Positions 42,013-50,913 of a DNA stretch of 56,899 nucleotides are shown here, in pieces (position 1 is the stretch's first letter; every line of letters begins with the position of its first letter). Origin of the DNA: an uncultured Lachnospiraceae bacterium (lineage in GTDB: Bacteria > Bacillota > Clostridia > Lachnospirales > Lachnospiraceae); NCBI GenBank assembly GCA_902779575.1, contig CACZBW010000022.1, forward strand, positions 1-56,899, read 5' to 3'. The notes below the pieces were generated by a model, which saw only the letters and a list, made by a program, of their open reading frames with translations, searched no databases and was not told where the DNA came from. The position numbers were made by a program, and so were the translations under genes.

Positions 42013-43638
42013 TCATCGTTTTCCTGCTGCTTTGATCAGCTTTTTGATGGAATAAATGGCCAGCGCGATGGACACTGCGAATCCGGCGATCGCGAACATC
42101 GGAACCCCGTCGATCATGGGCGGAATCGAGGAATCGCAGAGCCTGCAGGATCCGCTGAACAGTACGCAGGCGAATACGGCGAGCATTACATTTTTGACCA
42201 GCTCGACCAGCATGCGGAGCGGCTCTTCAAAACCCGCCATCTCAAAGGTGATCTTCAGCCTGCCCTTCACAAGATTTCTTAAAGCATCCGTAGCCAGTCC
42301 GGGCAGCTTTACGGTCCGCATCGCGGTTGCCGCGAGCGATTCCATGGAGGAGGTCAGCTGTTCCTTGACGTCAAAGTTTTCTTTTGCCCTGGCAAGCAGC
42401 TTTTCCTGCAGGAAGTCAAACAGGTCAAGCTCGGGGCAGAGCACTTCCAGCACGCCTTCCATCGTGACAAGGCTGCGGATCAGCATTGTATACTCTGTGG
42501 AAACGACGATATGGTGCTCGCTCAGAAGATCCGTCAGTTCCGTCATCAGCTTTCCGACGTCCATATCCTTCAGGTTGGAGGATGACATATAGCGGGAACT
42601 GATGCTCTCCAGATCGTCCATCAGACGAGACTTGTTGAGCTTCCCTTTCACGGTTCCCATCGCAAGCGCCGCATTGGTCAGCGCCTCCACATCCTCCTGT
42701 ACCAGTGCGAAGATCAGGTTCTGGATCGCGGAGATATTAGCGTCGCTGAGCCGTCCCACCATTCCGAAGTCAATCCAGCATGGAACGCCGCTGCAGACCA
42801 TGATATTCCCCTGATGCGGATCGGCGTGGAAGAATCCCGCATCCAGTACCTGGTGCAGATAGTTGTTTGTGAGCGCTTTCCCGATTTCCAGACAGTCGTA
42901 TCCCTCTTCCACAAGACGCTCTTTATGCGATAAAGAATATCCGTCGACAAAGGTCATCGTGAGAATGCGCTCTGTTGTCAGTTCGTCAATGATTCTCGGG
43001 CAGGAAATCACTGCGTCATCTTCGATGCACAGCTCATGGAATGTCCTGGTATTCTGCGCCTCAACCCGGAAATCCAGTTCTTCCCAGGTCACTTTTTCAA
43101 GCTCTTCCAGGATTCCCTTCAGATCAATCGTCTCGACCTCGTCATCATCTTCCGCAGACATGCTCACCATCCCGGCAAGCTTCTTCAGAAGGACAAAATC
43201 CTCCCTCATCATGTCGGCGATCTCCGGCCGCTGAACCTTTGTGACAACTCTTGTTCCATCCTTCAGAACGCCATAATGCGCCTGCCCGATGGAAGCGGAA
43301 CCCAGCGGCTCATCCCTGAATTCACTGTAGATATCGTCGATGGTCTTTCCGGTCTCCTGTTCGATTACCGCCCGAGCAAGCTCTGAGGGAAGCGGTTTGA
43401 CGGTACTGCGCAGCTTCTCCAGTTCACGGCAGTATTCGATCGGGAGCATGTCGGTCCGGCTGGACATGATCTGTCCGATCTTTACATAAGTCGGACCGAG
43501 ATCCTCCAGTGTCGTCCGGAGCTCTACAGGTGTAAACCCATTGCTGTAGAAATTGTGTTTCGCGAATATGCCTAAAATCTCAGCGGCACGCTTTTTATTT
43601 TTCTTTTTGCCCTTTGCGGGATTCTGCTGTTCTGCCAT
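42013..43638 (-). CDS. ABC1/UbiB-family atypical kinase
   Basis: A 541-residue protein with the UbiB kinase-like core: LGPTYVKIGQIMSSRTDMLP (KxGQ motif), the Ala-rich loop PLGSASIGQAHYG, catalytic HADPHQGNIMV and IDFGMVGRL. Two C-terminal membrane helices near 465-485 and 500-530. In aerobes the family supports ubiquinone synthesis; in anaerobic Firmicutes it has other, unclear lipid-related roles. GGAGTG precedes ATG 43638. The next gene in the operon is the MscS channel. Confidence 0.93.
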   Translation of the reverse strand: MAEQQNPAKGKKKNKKRAAEILGIFAKHNFYSNGFTPVELRTTLEDLGPTYVKIGQIMSSRTDMLPIEYCRELEKLRSTVKPLPSELARAVIEQETGKTIDDIYSEFRDEPLGSASIGQAHYGVLKDGTRVVTKVQRPEIADMMREDFVLLKKLAGMVSMSAEDDDEVETIDLKGILEELEKVTWEELDFRVEAQNTRTFHELCIEDDAVISCPRIIDELTTERILTMTFVDGYSLSHKERLVEEGYDCLEIGKALTNNYLHQVLDAGFFHADPHQGNIMVCSGVPCWIDFGMVGRLSDANISAIQNLIFALVQEDVEALTNAALAMGTVKGKLNKSRLMDDLESISSRYMSSSNLKDMDVGKLMTELTDLLSEHHIVVSTEYTMLIRSLVTMEGVLEVLCPELDLFDFLQEKLLARAKENFDVKEQLTSSMESLAATAMRTVKLPGLATDALRNLVKGRLKITFEMAGFEEPLRMLVELVKNVMLAVFACVLFSGSCRLCDSSIPPMIDGVPMFAIAGFAVSIALAIYSIKKLIKAAGKR

Positions 43639-43801
43639 ATTTAATCACTCCTCTGCAGACGATTCCTGTGCTGTGAATCAATCCATTTTCTAATATGTTA
43701 TAGCGATCTTTTCCACTTTTCTTTCCGATATACAAATTCTTTTGTGCCTGACCGGCTGGCATGCCTTCTCTGTCCGGCTGGCATTCAGATCGCCTGACCG
43801 C

Positions 43802-44356
43802 TTACGCTGCCTGCTGGCGGAACGGCCAGATCCAGAACAGGCTGATCAGATAAACCAGCGCGGAATAGAAGAGCGTTCCTCCGATCACCATCAGTACTGC
43901 GCGCGGATCGTCTGCCCACGGATTGATAAACAGAACCGTGCCAAACACAAGAAGCAGACAGTTCAGGATGATGAGAACCCACCAGCCTTTTCGTCCGGAA
44001 CGCCTTGCAAAGAACAGGGCGTTATAGAGGCCGACAAATCCGAGCAGGATCGGCAGTGTACCGACCAGCCAGTTCAGTACCGCAAGAAACAGACCGTCAA
44101 TCGCAAAAAGCAGAATTCCGATGAGGCCTGCCAGCAGGCCAAGCGTCAGACTGATATAATGGGCCAGCCCTTTTTTGCTGCTTATGAAATCCATGATCTT
44201 AAGAATCGACAGGACCAGAAGGGCAAAGCCAAGTGTTTTTCCAAGCATCGGGACGTAGGATACCGGAACGACAAACATCGTAAGTCCCGCAAACAGAAGG
44301 AAGATGATCATCATAACCATCGTTCTTTTTAATTTGTCCAGAGTATTAAATAACAT
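43802..44356 (-). CDS. DUF308 (HdeD-like) membrane protein
   Basis: A 184-residue protein with six predicted membrane helices arranged as in HdeD/DUF308 proteins (LNTL-KLKRTMVMMIIFLLFA start; GLVDG-like repeated helix pairs). GAAGGAG precedes ATG 44356. The biochemical role is unknown; enterobacterial HdeD is linked to acid resistance. It precedes the ABC1 kinase gene by about 160 nt. Confidence 0.8.
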   Translation of the reverse strand: MLFNTLDKLKRTMVMMIIFLLFAGLTMFVVPVSYVPMLGKTLGFALLVLSILKIMDFISSKKGLAHYISLTLGLLAGLIGILLFAIDGLFLAVLNWLVGTLPILLGFVGLYNALFFARRSGRKGWWVLIILNCLLLVFGTVLFINPWADDPRAVLMVIGGTLFYSALVYLISLFWIWPFRQQAA

Positions 44357-44738
44357 TTATTTTTTCTCCTTCCTGAATTTCTTTCCTGTGTAAGCACGCC
44401 GTTCATCAGGACGGCCGGCAAAACACTCTCATCTGTTCTGGCCGTTACAATCAATAATAATTCATATAGAGAGAATATACAATCATTTTGCATAGAATTT
44501 CGCCTGTTTGATTCCCTTTTCCTCACAGATACAACAACATCTGCAGTCCCGGACAGCTTCTTTCTATGTCAAACAGACAGCTTGTGTCCGTCCGTCTGCA
44601 GGTGTTATATTAATTCTGATGAATCTCTGCTTTTTGAGTCCGGAATAGAAATTGAAACCGGACAAGGAGTAAGCGATCCGGATACGTATTTATAAAGAAG
44701 GGAACTGCCCTGCAGAGGCAGTATTAGAAATGATAGAG
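44357..44738. other. intergenic region between divergent genes
   Basis: No gene recognised. It contains an inverted repeat GTCCGG...CCGGAC (44638-44663) and a GTCCGTCCGTCTGCAGG stretch ahead of a TATATT near 44605, possibly an extra promoter for the plus-strand operon. Confidence 0.35.
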
Positions 44739-44843
44739 GAATTGACACGCAGCGTCAGTGTTTTTAATTAATTGAATTGACTCACAGCGTCAGTGTTTTT
44801 ATTAAAAGGAACTGATTCGCAGCGTCAGTATTGCTAAGCAAAA
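44739..44843 (+). promoter_or_regulatory. three 35-bp direct repeats carrying tandem promoter-like elements
   Basis: The repeat core GACACGCAGCGTCAGTGTTT occurs with period 35. TTGACA (44742-44747) with a 17-bp spacer and TAATTA (44765-44770) form the first element; TTGACT (44777-44782), 17 bp, TATTAA (44800-44805) the second; the third begins CTGATT (44812) and is degenerate. The AGCGTCAGT core sits in the spacer each time, a plausible operator. The array ends at the ribosome site of the gene starting at 44855. Confidence 0.7.
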
Positions 44844-44854
44844 AGGAGCTGACT

Positions 44855-45802
44855 ATGATTCTCGCGTTATATGGTGCCGGGGCGATGGGCCGTGAATTCA
44901 GGCAGATCGCGGAGGAAAGCGGACAATGGTCCGGAGTCGTTTATATTGACGATCACGCAAAAGCAGAGGAGCTGGGCGGTTGCCAGGTTTACAGGTTCCA
45001 GGTCTTTCGCAGACAATTTACCCCGGATGAGGTACGTTTTGTCGTATCCATCGGGGAACCGAAGTTCCGCCTGGAGGCATTTGAAAATATGACGCGGGCA
45101 GGATATTCCGCCGGCGTTCTAGTTGATAAAAACGCCCGGATCAGCCCGGATGCCGAAATCGGGGAAGGCACGGCGGTCTGCGGCGGTGCCTTTATCGGTT
45201 CGCAGGCCAGAGTCGGAAGCAACTGCTACATCTCGAGAAATGCTTCCGTGGGCCATGACGCTGTGATCGGCGATCATACCCGTCTGGGCGTTAATTCTTT
45301 TATCGGCGGGCATACCGAGATTGGCGAAAATGCTTTTATCGGCGCCGGCGCTATGCTGCGTGACCGCATTCATGTCGGCGCCGGCAGCATTGCCGCGCTG
45401 GGATCTGTCGTGTTTGAGGATGTACCGGACAATGTCACGGTGATCGGTAATCCTGCCCGGATATCCGGGGACGGTACGCAATCCGCCGTCTACGCGCCCA
45501 GCAAAGCCCTGGAGGCCGAACAGAAAGCCGGACAGGATGCCGCGAAGAGCATTCCGGAACTTTACTGGGAGGTGTTCACCAGCTGCTTCGAAGGGGTGGA
45601 CTTCAACCCGGTTACCTATCGCTATCAGGATGAGGGTTGGAATTCCCTGGCCCAGATGATGCTGATCAGCCGGCTGGAGGAGACCTTCCATGTTTCCATA
45701 AAAGGCCGGGAGGCCATGCGGCTGAAATCCTACGGCGCCGGGCTCACGATGATTAAGAGCAAGCTGGAACAGAAAGAGAAAGAGAAGGTGAATGAAGCAT
45801 GA
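44855..45802 (+). CDS. NeuD/PglD-like acyltransferase fused to an acyl carrier protein
   Basis: 315 residues from ATG 44855 (AAGGAG 6 nt upstream). Residues 1-75 form a Rossmann-type PglD_N domain (LALYGAGAMGREF). Residues about 85-210 are a left-handed beta helix with hexapeptide repeats (IGEGTAVCGGAFIGSQARVG), ending VIGNPARI, as in NeuD sugar O/N-acetyltransferases. The last about 80 residues look like an acyl carrier protein: EGWNSLAQMMLISRLEETF, where the serine of WNSLA is the likely phosphopantetheine site. The stop overlaps the next gene (ATGA), an AMP-forming ligase that could load this carrier. The fusion implies acyl transfer from a carrier-bound acid to an amino sugar (inference). 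Confidence 0.8.
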   Translation: MILALYGAGAMGREFRQIAEESGQWSGVVYIDDHAKAEELGGCQVYRFQVFRRQFTPDEVRFVVSIGEPKFRLEAFENMTRAGYSAGVLVDKNARISPDAEIGEGTAVCGGAFIGSQARVGSNCYISRNASVGHDAVIGDHTRLGVNSFIGGHTEIGENAFIGAGAMLRDRIHVGAGSIAALGSVVFEDVPDNVTVIGNPARISGDGTQSAVYAPSKALEAEQKAGQDAAKSIPELYWEVFTSCFEGVDFNPVTYRYQDEGWNSLAQMMLISRLEETFHVSIKGREAMRLKSYGAGLTMIKSKLEQKEKEKVNEA

Positions 45803-47211
45803 ACAGGATTTGGGATTTCGGCGCATTCGGCAAAAAAGAAGCGCTGACCGATGATACCGGCTTCTCCCTGCGCTACGACGAGCTTCTGGCGCTTCAGAAT
45901 CAGCTTGCGGAGACAGAAGGCGCCGGAGAGCTGACCATGATGCTCTGCGAAAACAGCATCGGCGCTCTGGCAGGATACGCCGCCCTGTTAAACAGCGGGC
46001 ATCCGATGCTGCTGGTGTCGGCGGAGCTGGCGGAAGATATGCGCAGGCAGATCATGAACACCTACCGCCCCGGACTTGTTTTCGCGCCGGCGGCGCTGCG
46101 GGCGGATTACGCGCACATGCGGGAGCTTCTTTCGATCGACCGCTATACCCTCTTCCGGACAAATTACGCGGATCTGTACCCGGTCAATCCGGACCTCGGC
46201 CAGATGCTGACCACCTCCGGTTCCACAGGTTCCGTCAAATTCGTCCGGCAGACCTGGGAAAACGTCCGGCATAATTCCCGGCTTCTTGCAGACGCCCTGC
46301 TGATGACCGGGTCGGAGAGAAACATCACTTCCCTGCCGCTGAACTATACCTACGGTATTTCTCTTTTCTGTGCGAGCCTGCTGAAAGGGTCGGCAACGAT
46401 TGTGACCCGGAAGGGCATCATGGACGAGGAATTCTGGGACCTGTTCGAAAATGAACACATTACCGCATTCCACGGCGTCCCGAACACCTACGACATGCTT
46501 CTGCAGCTGGGCATTTTCGAAGAGGATTTCCCGGATCTCAAAGTACTGTCGCAGGCAGGCGGCAAACTGAGCAAGGACCTTCACCGCAGTATTGCGCAGT
46601 ATGCCGGCGAACATAACAAGCAGTTTGTCGTCATGTACGGGCAGTGCGAAGCCACCTCCTGCATCAGCCTTCTGCCTCCTCAGAAAGCCCTTGAGAAAAC
46701 CGGTTCTGTGGGAGTCGCCTTCCCGGGCGGGGAGATTGAGCTGCATGACGAGAATGGAAATCGGATTACAGAACCTCATGTTCCCGGAGAACTGATCTAC
46801 CGAGGCAAAAATGTGGCGCTCGGCTATGCGGCCGGCGGCGAAGACCTGATCCGGGGAGATGACTGGCACGGCGAACTCCATACCGGCGATCTTGCCGAGA
46901 CGGATGAGGACGGCTTCCTCTATATCACCGGCAGGCTTAAACGCTTTATCAAGATTTCCGGCTCCCGGATCAGCCTTGATGAAATCGACAGCAGGATTAT
47001 GAATGACCTTCACATCCGCAGCGTGAGTTCAGGCGTGGATGACAATCTGGTTGTTTTTGTCCTGAGCGATGAGGATAAAGACGCTGTCCTGAAATACCTC
47101 AGGCAGAAATTCACCGCCATTCGCACCGCCCTCCGGGTGAAAAAGATTGACGCATTTCCGCTCAACGAATCAGGGAAAATCCTCTACGGAGCCCTGCAGA
47201 AGATGATATGA
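45799..47211 (+). CDS. AMP-forming acyl/aryl ligase (ANL superfamily)
   Basis: A 470-residue adenylating enzyme: the P-loop-like TTSGSTGSVKFVRQTWENV, VMYGQCEATS, HTGDLAETDEDGFLYITGR with LKRFIKISG, and the C-terminal lysine in NESGKILYGAL. It is shorter than most acyl-CoA synthetases and belongs to the group that loads stand-alone carrier proteins. Translationally coupled to the NeuD-ACP gene, so its likely task is to activate an acid and transfer it to that carrier. The acid is unknown. Confidence 0.88.
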   Translation: MNRIWDFGAFGKKEALTDDTGFSLRYDELLALQNQLAETEGAGELTMMLCENSIGALAGYAALLNSGHPMLLVSAELAEDMRRQIMNTYRPGLVFAPAALRADYAHMRELLSIDRYTLFRTNYADLYPVNPDLGQMLTTSGSTGSVKFVRQTWENVRHNSRLLADALLMTGSERNITSLPLNYTYGISLFCASLLKGSATIVTRKGIMDEEFWDLFENEHITAFHGVPNTYDMLLQLGIFEEDFPDLKVLSQAGGKLSKDLHRSIAQYAGEHNKQFVVMYGQCEATSCISLLPPQKALEKTGSVGVAFPGGEIELHDENGNRITEPHVPGELIYRGKNVALGYAAGGEDLIRGDDWHGELHTGDLAETDEDGFLYITGRLKRFIKISGSRISLDEIDSRIMNDLHIRSVSSGVDDNLVVFVLSDEDKDAVLKYLRQKFTAIRTALRVKKIDAFPLNESGKILYGALQKMI

Positions 47212-47240
47212 CAAAAACGCCGCGGTTCACGGTCTGTCTG

Positions 47241-47300
47241 AAATCAGTTTCTGATTCGTCACGCCTGCAGGTAAGAAACAGGTTCTGATTTCAAATCCGG
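47241..47300. repeat. second copy of the dispersed 34-bp element
   Basis: CTGAAATCAG at the left, one 34-bp unit beginning at 47245 and a partial unit at 47279, then CTGATTTCAAA. The flank TTCACGG-CTGT-TGAAATCAG also matches the array at 37153-37170. It lies between the ligase gene and the secreted-protein gene. Confidence 0.85.
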
Positions 47301-47340
47301 ACTGTAAACAGCAGTTATTGAGATGTAAAAAGGGACTGTC

Positions 47341-48846
47341 ATGAATACTTCAAAAGCTTTTCTTCATTCAAAACTTAAGGCGCTCGTTGTTTTATTATTT
47401 GTTATCTCTGCATGCCTTCTGTTTTCTGTTAACCATACGCTGGCAGCGGCAGACACGAGAACTGAGACAGAAAGCGAAAGCGGAAGCGGTCAGAAGCTGG
47501 CGGATGAAGAGTCAGATCTGGTCAGGATCATGAACCTGAACCTGCGCTATATTCTCAACACATGGTGGCCTTCGGAAAAAGACTACGTCTATGCGGCGGC
47601 AACCAGCCTGCAAAGCGATCAGCAGCTGACAGAGGAACGGAGTCTTGCCATCAGAAACAGCGCGGAGGCGTTTGCAGACTGGAAGAATGAAGAGATTCTT
47701 CCCATCCTCTATCTCAGCAGAGAGCAGGCGGAAAACGGGATTCGTCCGGTATCGCACGCCATCTACTGCATCGGCCTGGCCCTGTATTATGACTACTACG
47801 ATGAGGAAATCGTCGGCGTCTCCAAAGAAGATGCGGAGGCAATGTGCATAAAGCTGATCGATTCCGTCGTGGAAGAGCACCGGTCGAATCATCCTGATGA
47901 TCAGGAGGACCGTTACTGGGGCGACAGCTGGCAGAGCCCGCTGTGGGCGGAGAATATCGCGCTTGGCGCCTGGCTGCTCAGAGATCAGATGGCCCCGGAA
48001 ATTTACGAAAAAGTGGAGCGCATGGTCCTCGATGAAGCGGATACACTGACTTACGACTTTGAAATTCCGTATTACATGGATGAAGACGGAACAATCGTTT
48101 ATCCCGGCGACACTAAGGGGGAAGAACTCGCCTGGCGGACCAAGATTCTCGCTCTTGCCTGCTTCATGTTCCCTGATTCGGAAAAAGTATCAGACTGGTC
48201 CGACAGGCTGGAACGCATGCTGATTGCCTCGACTGCCATGCCGGATGATGTGAACAGCGGTCGTGTGGTAGACGGGCTGATCGTCGGTGACGTACTCAGC
48301 GGTTCCAATGTCAATGAAGACGGAACCGTAGTCAACCACGACCGGGTCCATATCGATTACATGGCGACCATACTGGAAGAGATGGGAGATACGGTTACCG
48401 TATTCAAAATCGCGGATGCGCCGGTGCCGGAAGCGGCGGTCTTTAATCTGGACAAGATCTACGACGGGCTGATCTATGTGGATCTGGGAAAATTCGATGA
48501 AAAGCTCTCAGGCCGCAATTTCTACCTCCGGGACGAGAAGGGCCAGCCTACAGGAGAAACGAAGATGCCCGGCGATAATGACTGGGGCAAACCGGGATAT
48601 GCCATTTATTATCTGCTTGATGTGATGGCGGACACCCTGGGACTGGATGAGGATGTCGAAGAGGCCTACAAGGGGTATGTCTGGGAAGAGCTGCATTTTG
48701 AGAAGATGCGCGAACAGATCTACAGCGAGACAGACGGTGAAATCACAGGTCAGTTCTTCCAGCCGGGAGAGAATTACTTTGTCTCCGGTGAGCTGTTTAT
48801 GATGCATAATCTGGCGGAAGCATATGTTCTGAAATACGCAGTGTGA
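47341..48846 (+). CDS. secreted protein, possibly an alpha/alpha-toroid carbohydrate-active protein
   Basis: A 501-residue exported protein. A signal peptide (residues 1-36, VVLLFVISACLLFSVN...TLAAAD) is followed by a low-complexity Ser/Glu stretch and then a mostly helical body with paired helices and motifs RYWGDSWQSPLWAENIALGA and PGDNDWGKPGYAIYYLLDVM. The repeated helical pairs with Trp/Asp/Asn-rich loops suggest an (alpha/alpha)-barrel as in polysaccharide lyases and some glycosidases; no catalytic motif can be named. AAAGGG precedes the ATG. It is the third plus-strand gene after the NeuD-ACP and ligase genes and may share their surface-glycan context. Confidence 0.6.
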   Translation: MNTSKAFLHSKLKALVVLLFVISACLLFSVNHTLAAADTRTETESESGSGQKLADEESDLVRIMNLNLRYILNTWWPSEKDYVYAAATSLQSDQQLTEERSLAIRNSAEAFADWKNEEILPILYLSREQAENGIRPVSHAIYCIGLALYYDYYDEEIVGVSKEDAEAMCIKLIDSVVEEHRSNHPDDQEDRYWGDSWQSPLWAENIALGAWLLRDQMAPEIYEKVERMVLDEADTLTYDFEIPYYMDEDGTIVYPGDTKGEELAWRTKILALACFMFPDSEKVSDWSDRLERMLIASTAMPDDVNSGRVVDGLIVGDVLSGSNVNEDGTVVNHDRVHIDYMATILEEMGDTVTVFKIADAPVPEAAVFNLDKIYDGLIYVDLGKFDEKLSGRNFYLRDEKGQPTGETKMPGDNDWGKPGYAIYYLLDVMADTLGLDEDVEEAYKGYVWEELHFEKMREQIYSETDGEITGQFFQPGENYFVSGELFMMHNLAEAYVLKYAV

Positions 48847-48953
48847 ATATATCTCATGATACATCGCTAAAAATCCGGTCAGAGAAAATCGCATTAGTAA
48901 GTCTGACATCTGCACAAGTGATCAGAACTTCTTAGCTTGTCATAAAATGCGTA

Positions 48954-49014
48954 CGTCCGAAAAAAAGTCCACTGTCAGAGCCCTTCAGGGCGGGTTTGGA
49001 CTTTTTTTCGGACG
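48954..49014. terminator. long bidirectional terminator hairpin
   Basis: Perfect 18-bp arms CGTCCGAAAAAAAGTCCA and TGGACTTTTTTTCGGACG with a smaller GCCC-TTCA-GGGC hairpin inside. It separates convergent genes ending at 48846 and 49027. Confidence 0.85.
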
Positions 49015-49026
49015 TTTTTAGCATCT

Positions 49027-49536
49027 TTATGAGGAGGTTTCTATAAACAGCTCCATGTCCGTACAGTTCCAGGTACCGATCGGCATCCTGCATTCCCGTC
49101 TGTTGTATTCCTTAAAACCGACGGCTTCATAACAGCGTCTCGCAGTTTCATTATTCTCAAATACGCCCAGATCAATCCTTGAAACCGGGAAATTGTCTTT
49201 TACATACCCGATCGCAAGCCGGAGCATTTCCCTTCCGTATCCTCTTCCTCTGAACGCAGGATTCACGATCACAAAACCGAACCGGACGGAACTGTCATCA
49301 TCGGCGCGCGGATATCTTATGATAAAATGCCCAACGACTTCTCCGCTGTTTTCAACCGCCATAAGCGGATGGAACCTGCCGCTTTCGATCTGAGGATCAT
49401 AGTTCTCGTTTATATCATCCCCCGAGAGCGGATATTTATTAAACCTGTCAGCTGACCATTTATACAGTTCGTCCTCTGACCGGATCCAGCCGGCTATGAT
49501 CGGTGCGTCTTCTTTCACAAAATCTCTCAGAATCAT
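49027..49536 (-). CDS. GNAT-family N-acetyltransferase
   Basis: 169 residues from ATG 49536 (AGGTG 6 nt upstream; longer starts at 49542 or 49545 are possible). The acetyl-CoA motif is IVNPAFRGRGYGREMLRLAI, followed by RIDLGVFENNETARRCYEAV and GFKEY, as in RimJ/RimL-like enzymes. The substrate is unknown. Monocistronic, facing the terminator at 48954-49014. Confidence 0.88.
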   Translation of the reverse strand: MILRDFVKEDAPIIAGWIRSEDELYKWSADRFNKYPLSGDDINENYDPQIESGRFHPLMAVENSGEVVGHFIIRYPRADDDSSVRFGFVIVNPAFRGRGYGREMLRLAIGYVKDNFPVSRIDLGVFENNETARRCYEAVGFKEYNRRECRMPIGTWNCTDMELFIETSS

Positions 49537-49630
49537 CTGCATCACCTGAATTCCACTAATCTCTCACAGAACGGAAAGCGGATGTTTCCGGATACAGGTT
49601 TTTTCCCTGTCTCCGTACCCCTCAGTCATT

Positions 49631-49718
49631 TACTCATCCTTCATGGCTTCTGACCCGTAAACGACCTTCATGAATACTCATCCTTCATGACTTCTGACCC
49701 GTACGCGGCCTTCATGAA
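49631..49718. repeat. 44-bp tandem duplication at a gene end
   Basis: Two copies of TACTCATCCTTCATG-CTTCTGACCCGTA start at 49631 and 49675. The second copy contains the stop codon and last codons of the Cys-tail membrane protein. Confidence 0.85.
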
Positions 49719-50913
49719 TACTCCGCTTAAAGAAATCTTTTACAGTACACCCGGCGCGCCCTGAAGATGCGCAGGCGCAGGCGCAGGCACAGGAAGACGC
49801 GCAGGCGCAGGAGGATGCACAGGAGGACGCGCAGGAGGAATGATGGGAGCCGCCGGAAGAACGGGTATGTGTTCTCGAACTCGGCGTACTGACCACATTC
49901 ACAAATATAAATGTATTCGGAGAATTGCCGTAGCGGTATGTTCCGTTCTTTGTATATTTCTCAGGGTTTTCAATCTCGCTTTCTTCCACTACTTCCTTTT
50001 TCTTTATCATGCTGCGTCCGCAGTAGGGACAGCTGTCTTTTCCTTCCTCACGCGGGGCTCCGCAGTTCGGGCAGTTCGGATAGTATTCGATCATGGTGCG
50101 GGTAATTTTTTTGCCCTCCCGGTCGGATCCGAAGCCGGCGCCTCCGGCGAACCATTTGACAAATTTTACTATGATAATAACCGGAACCACGAAACATCCC
50201 AGTCCGATGATGATGGCAAGTACGGCAACAAATATGCCTGAAGCGCTGAAGCCTTCGCTCTCGCCGCTGTCTCCGCCGCCTCCGCTTCCCGCGGCCTGCC
50301 GCTCAGGCACAAAGCCGAAGGTATCATTCGGATATGTGACAGAGATCGTATATCTGTCGCCCTGCGAAAGCGATGTTTCAAATACCAGGTACCCATCGTC
50401 CTCATAGCAGTCCGGCTGCCAGGCCCCGGCATCTTCCGCGTTCCAGCGGATGGTGAGCGAGTCGACCTCCATGCTGTCAAACCAGGCGGGCGTGAAGGTA
50501 TAAACCGTCTCCCCCTCCACCCATTTATCGATCTGATACATATGGTCCTGGGTCATGGAGAAATCAACGCTGACGGTCTCGCCTTCCTCGTATGACTGGT
50601 CAAGATAGATATTCAGCGAACTGCCCTTATCTTCAATATGATCGATCGTGTCGCTCAGCGGGGTGATGTTCTCGTGGTACCTGTTCGGCACGCCCAGGTC
50701 AATCCATTCCAGTTCGCCGACCGAGTCATCCAGTACTTCCCAGTCAATGTGATAAAGCATGTTAAGGGAAGCGTCTTCATTGACATCCACTGTGATCGTG
50801 AAATCCAGGATCTCATCCGTCGGATCGGCCAGGACCGGAATAGCCGGAATGCCGGTGAGGAGCAGCAAAATGCACGGAAGATATCTGTATGGCCTCATTT
50901 TAAAATCTTTCAC
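49678..50913 (-). CDS. exported zinc-ribbon membrane protein with nine-cysteine Cys/Ala/Ser tail
   Basis: The start is GTG 50913, with AGGAGG upstream, overlapping the radical SAM stop (GTGA). The 411-residue product has a signal peptide (residues 6-28, ending VLADP), a beta-rich extracytoplasmic region (DUF2207-like), a membrane helix (about 225-255), a zinc ribbon CPNCGAP...CPYCGRS, and a C-terminal region rich in Ser/His. The tail (residues 361-389) has nine cysteines spaced as CASSCASSCACASSC then ACACACASSGRAGC. Repetitive Cys tails coupled to a radical SAM/SPASM enzyme suggest that this tail is the substrate for thioether or similar crosslinks. This is inference; the tail and the coupling are seen directly. 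Confidence 0.8.
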   Translation of the reverse strand: MKDFKMRPYRYLPCILLLLTGIPAIPVLADPTDEILDFTITVDVNEDASLNMLYHIDWEVLDDSVGELEWIDLGVPNRYHENITPLSDTIDHIEDKGSSLNIYLDQSYEEGETVSVDFSMTQDHMYQIDKWVEGETVYTFTPAWFDSMEVDSLTIRWNAEDAGAWQPDCYEDDGYLVFETSLSQGDRYTISVTYPNDTFGFVPERQAAGSGGGGDSGESEGFSASGIFVAVLAIIIGLGCFVVPVIIIVKFVKWFAGGAGFGSDREGKKITRTMIEYYPNCPNCGAPREEGKDSCPYCGRSMIKKKEVVEESEIENPEKYTKNGTYRYGNSPNTFIFVNVVSTPSSRTHTRSSGGSHHSSCASSCASSCACASSCACACACASSGRAGCTVKDFFKRSIHEGRVRVRSHEG

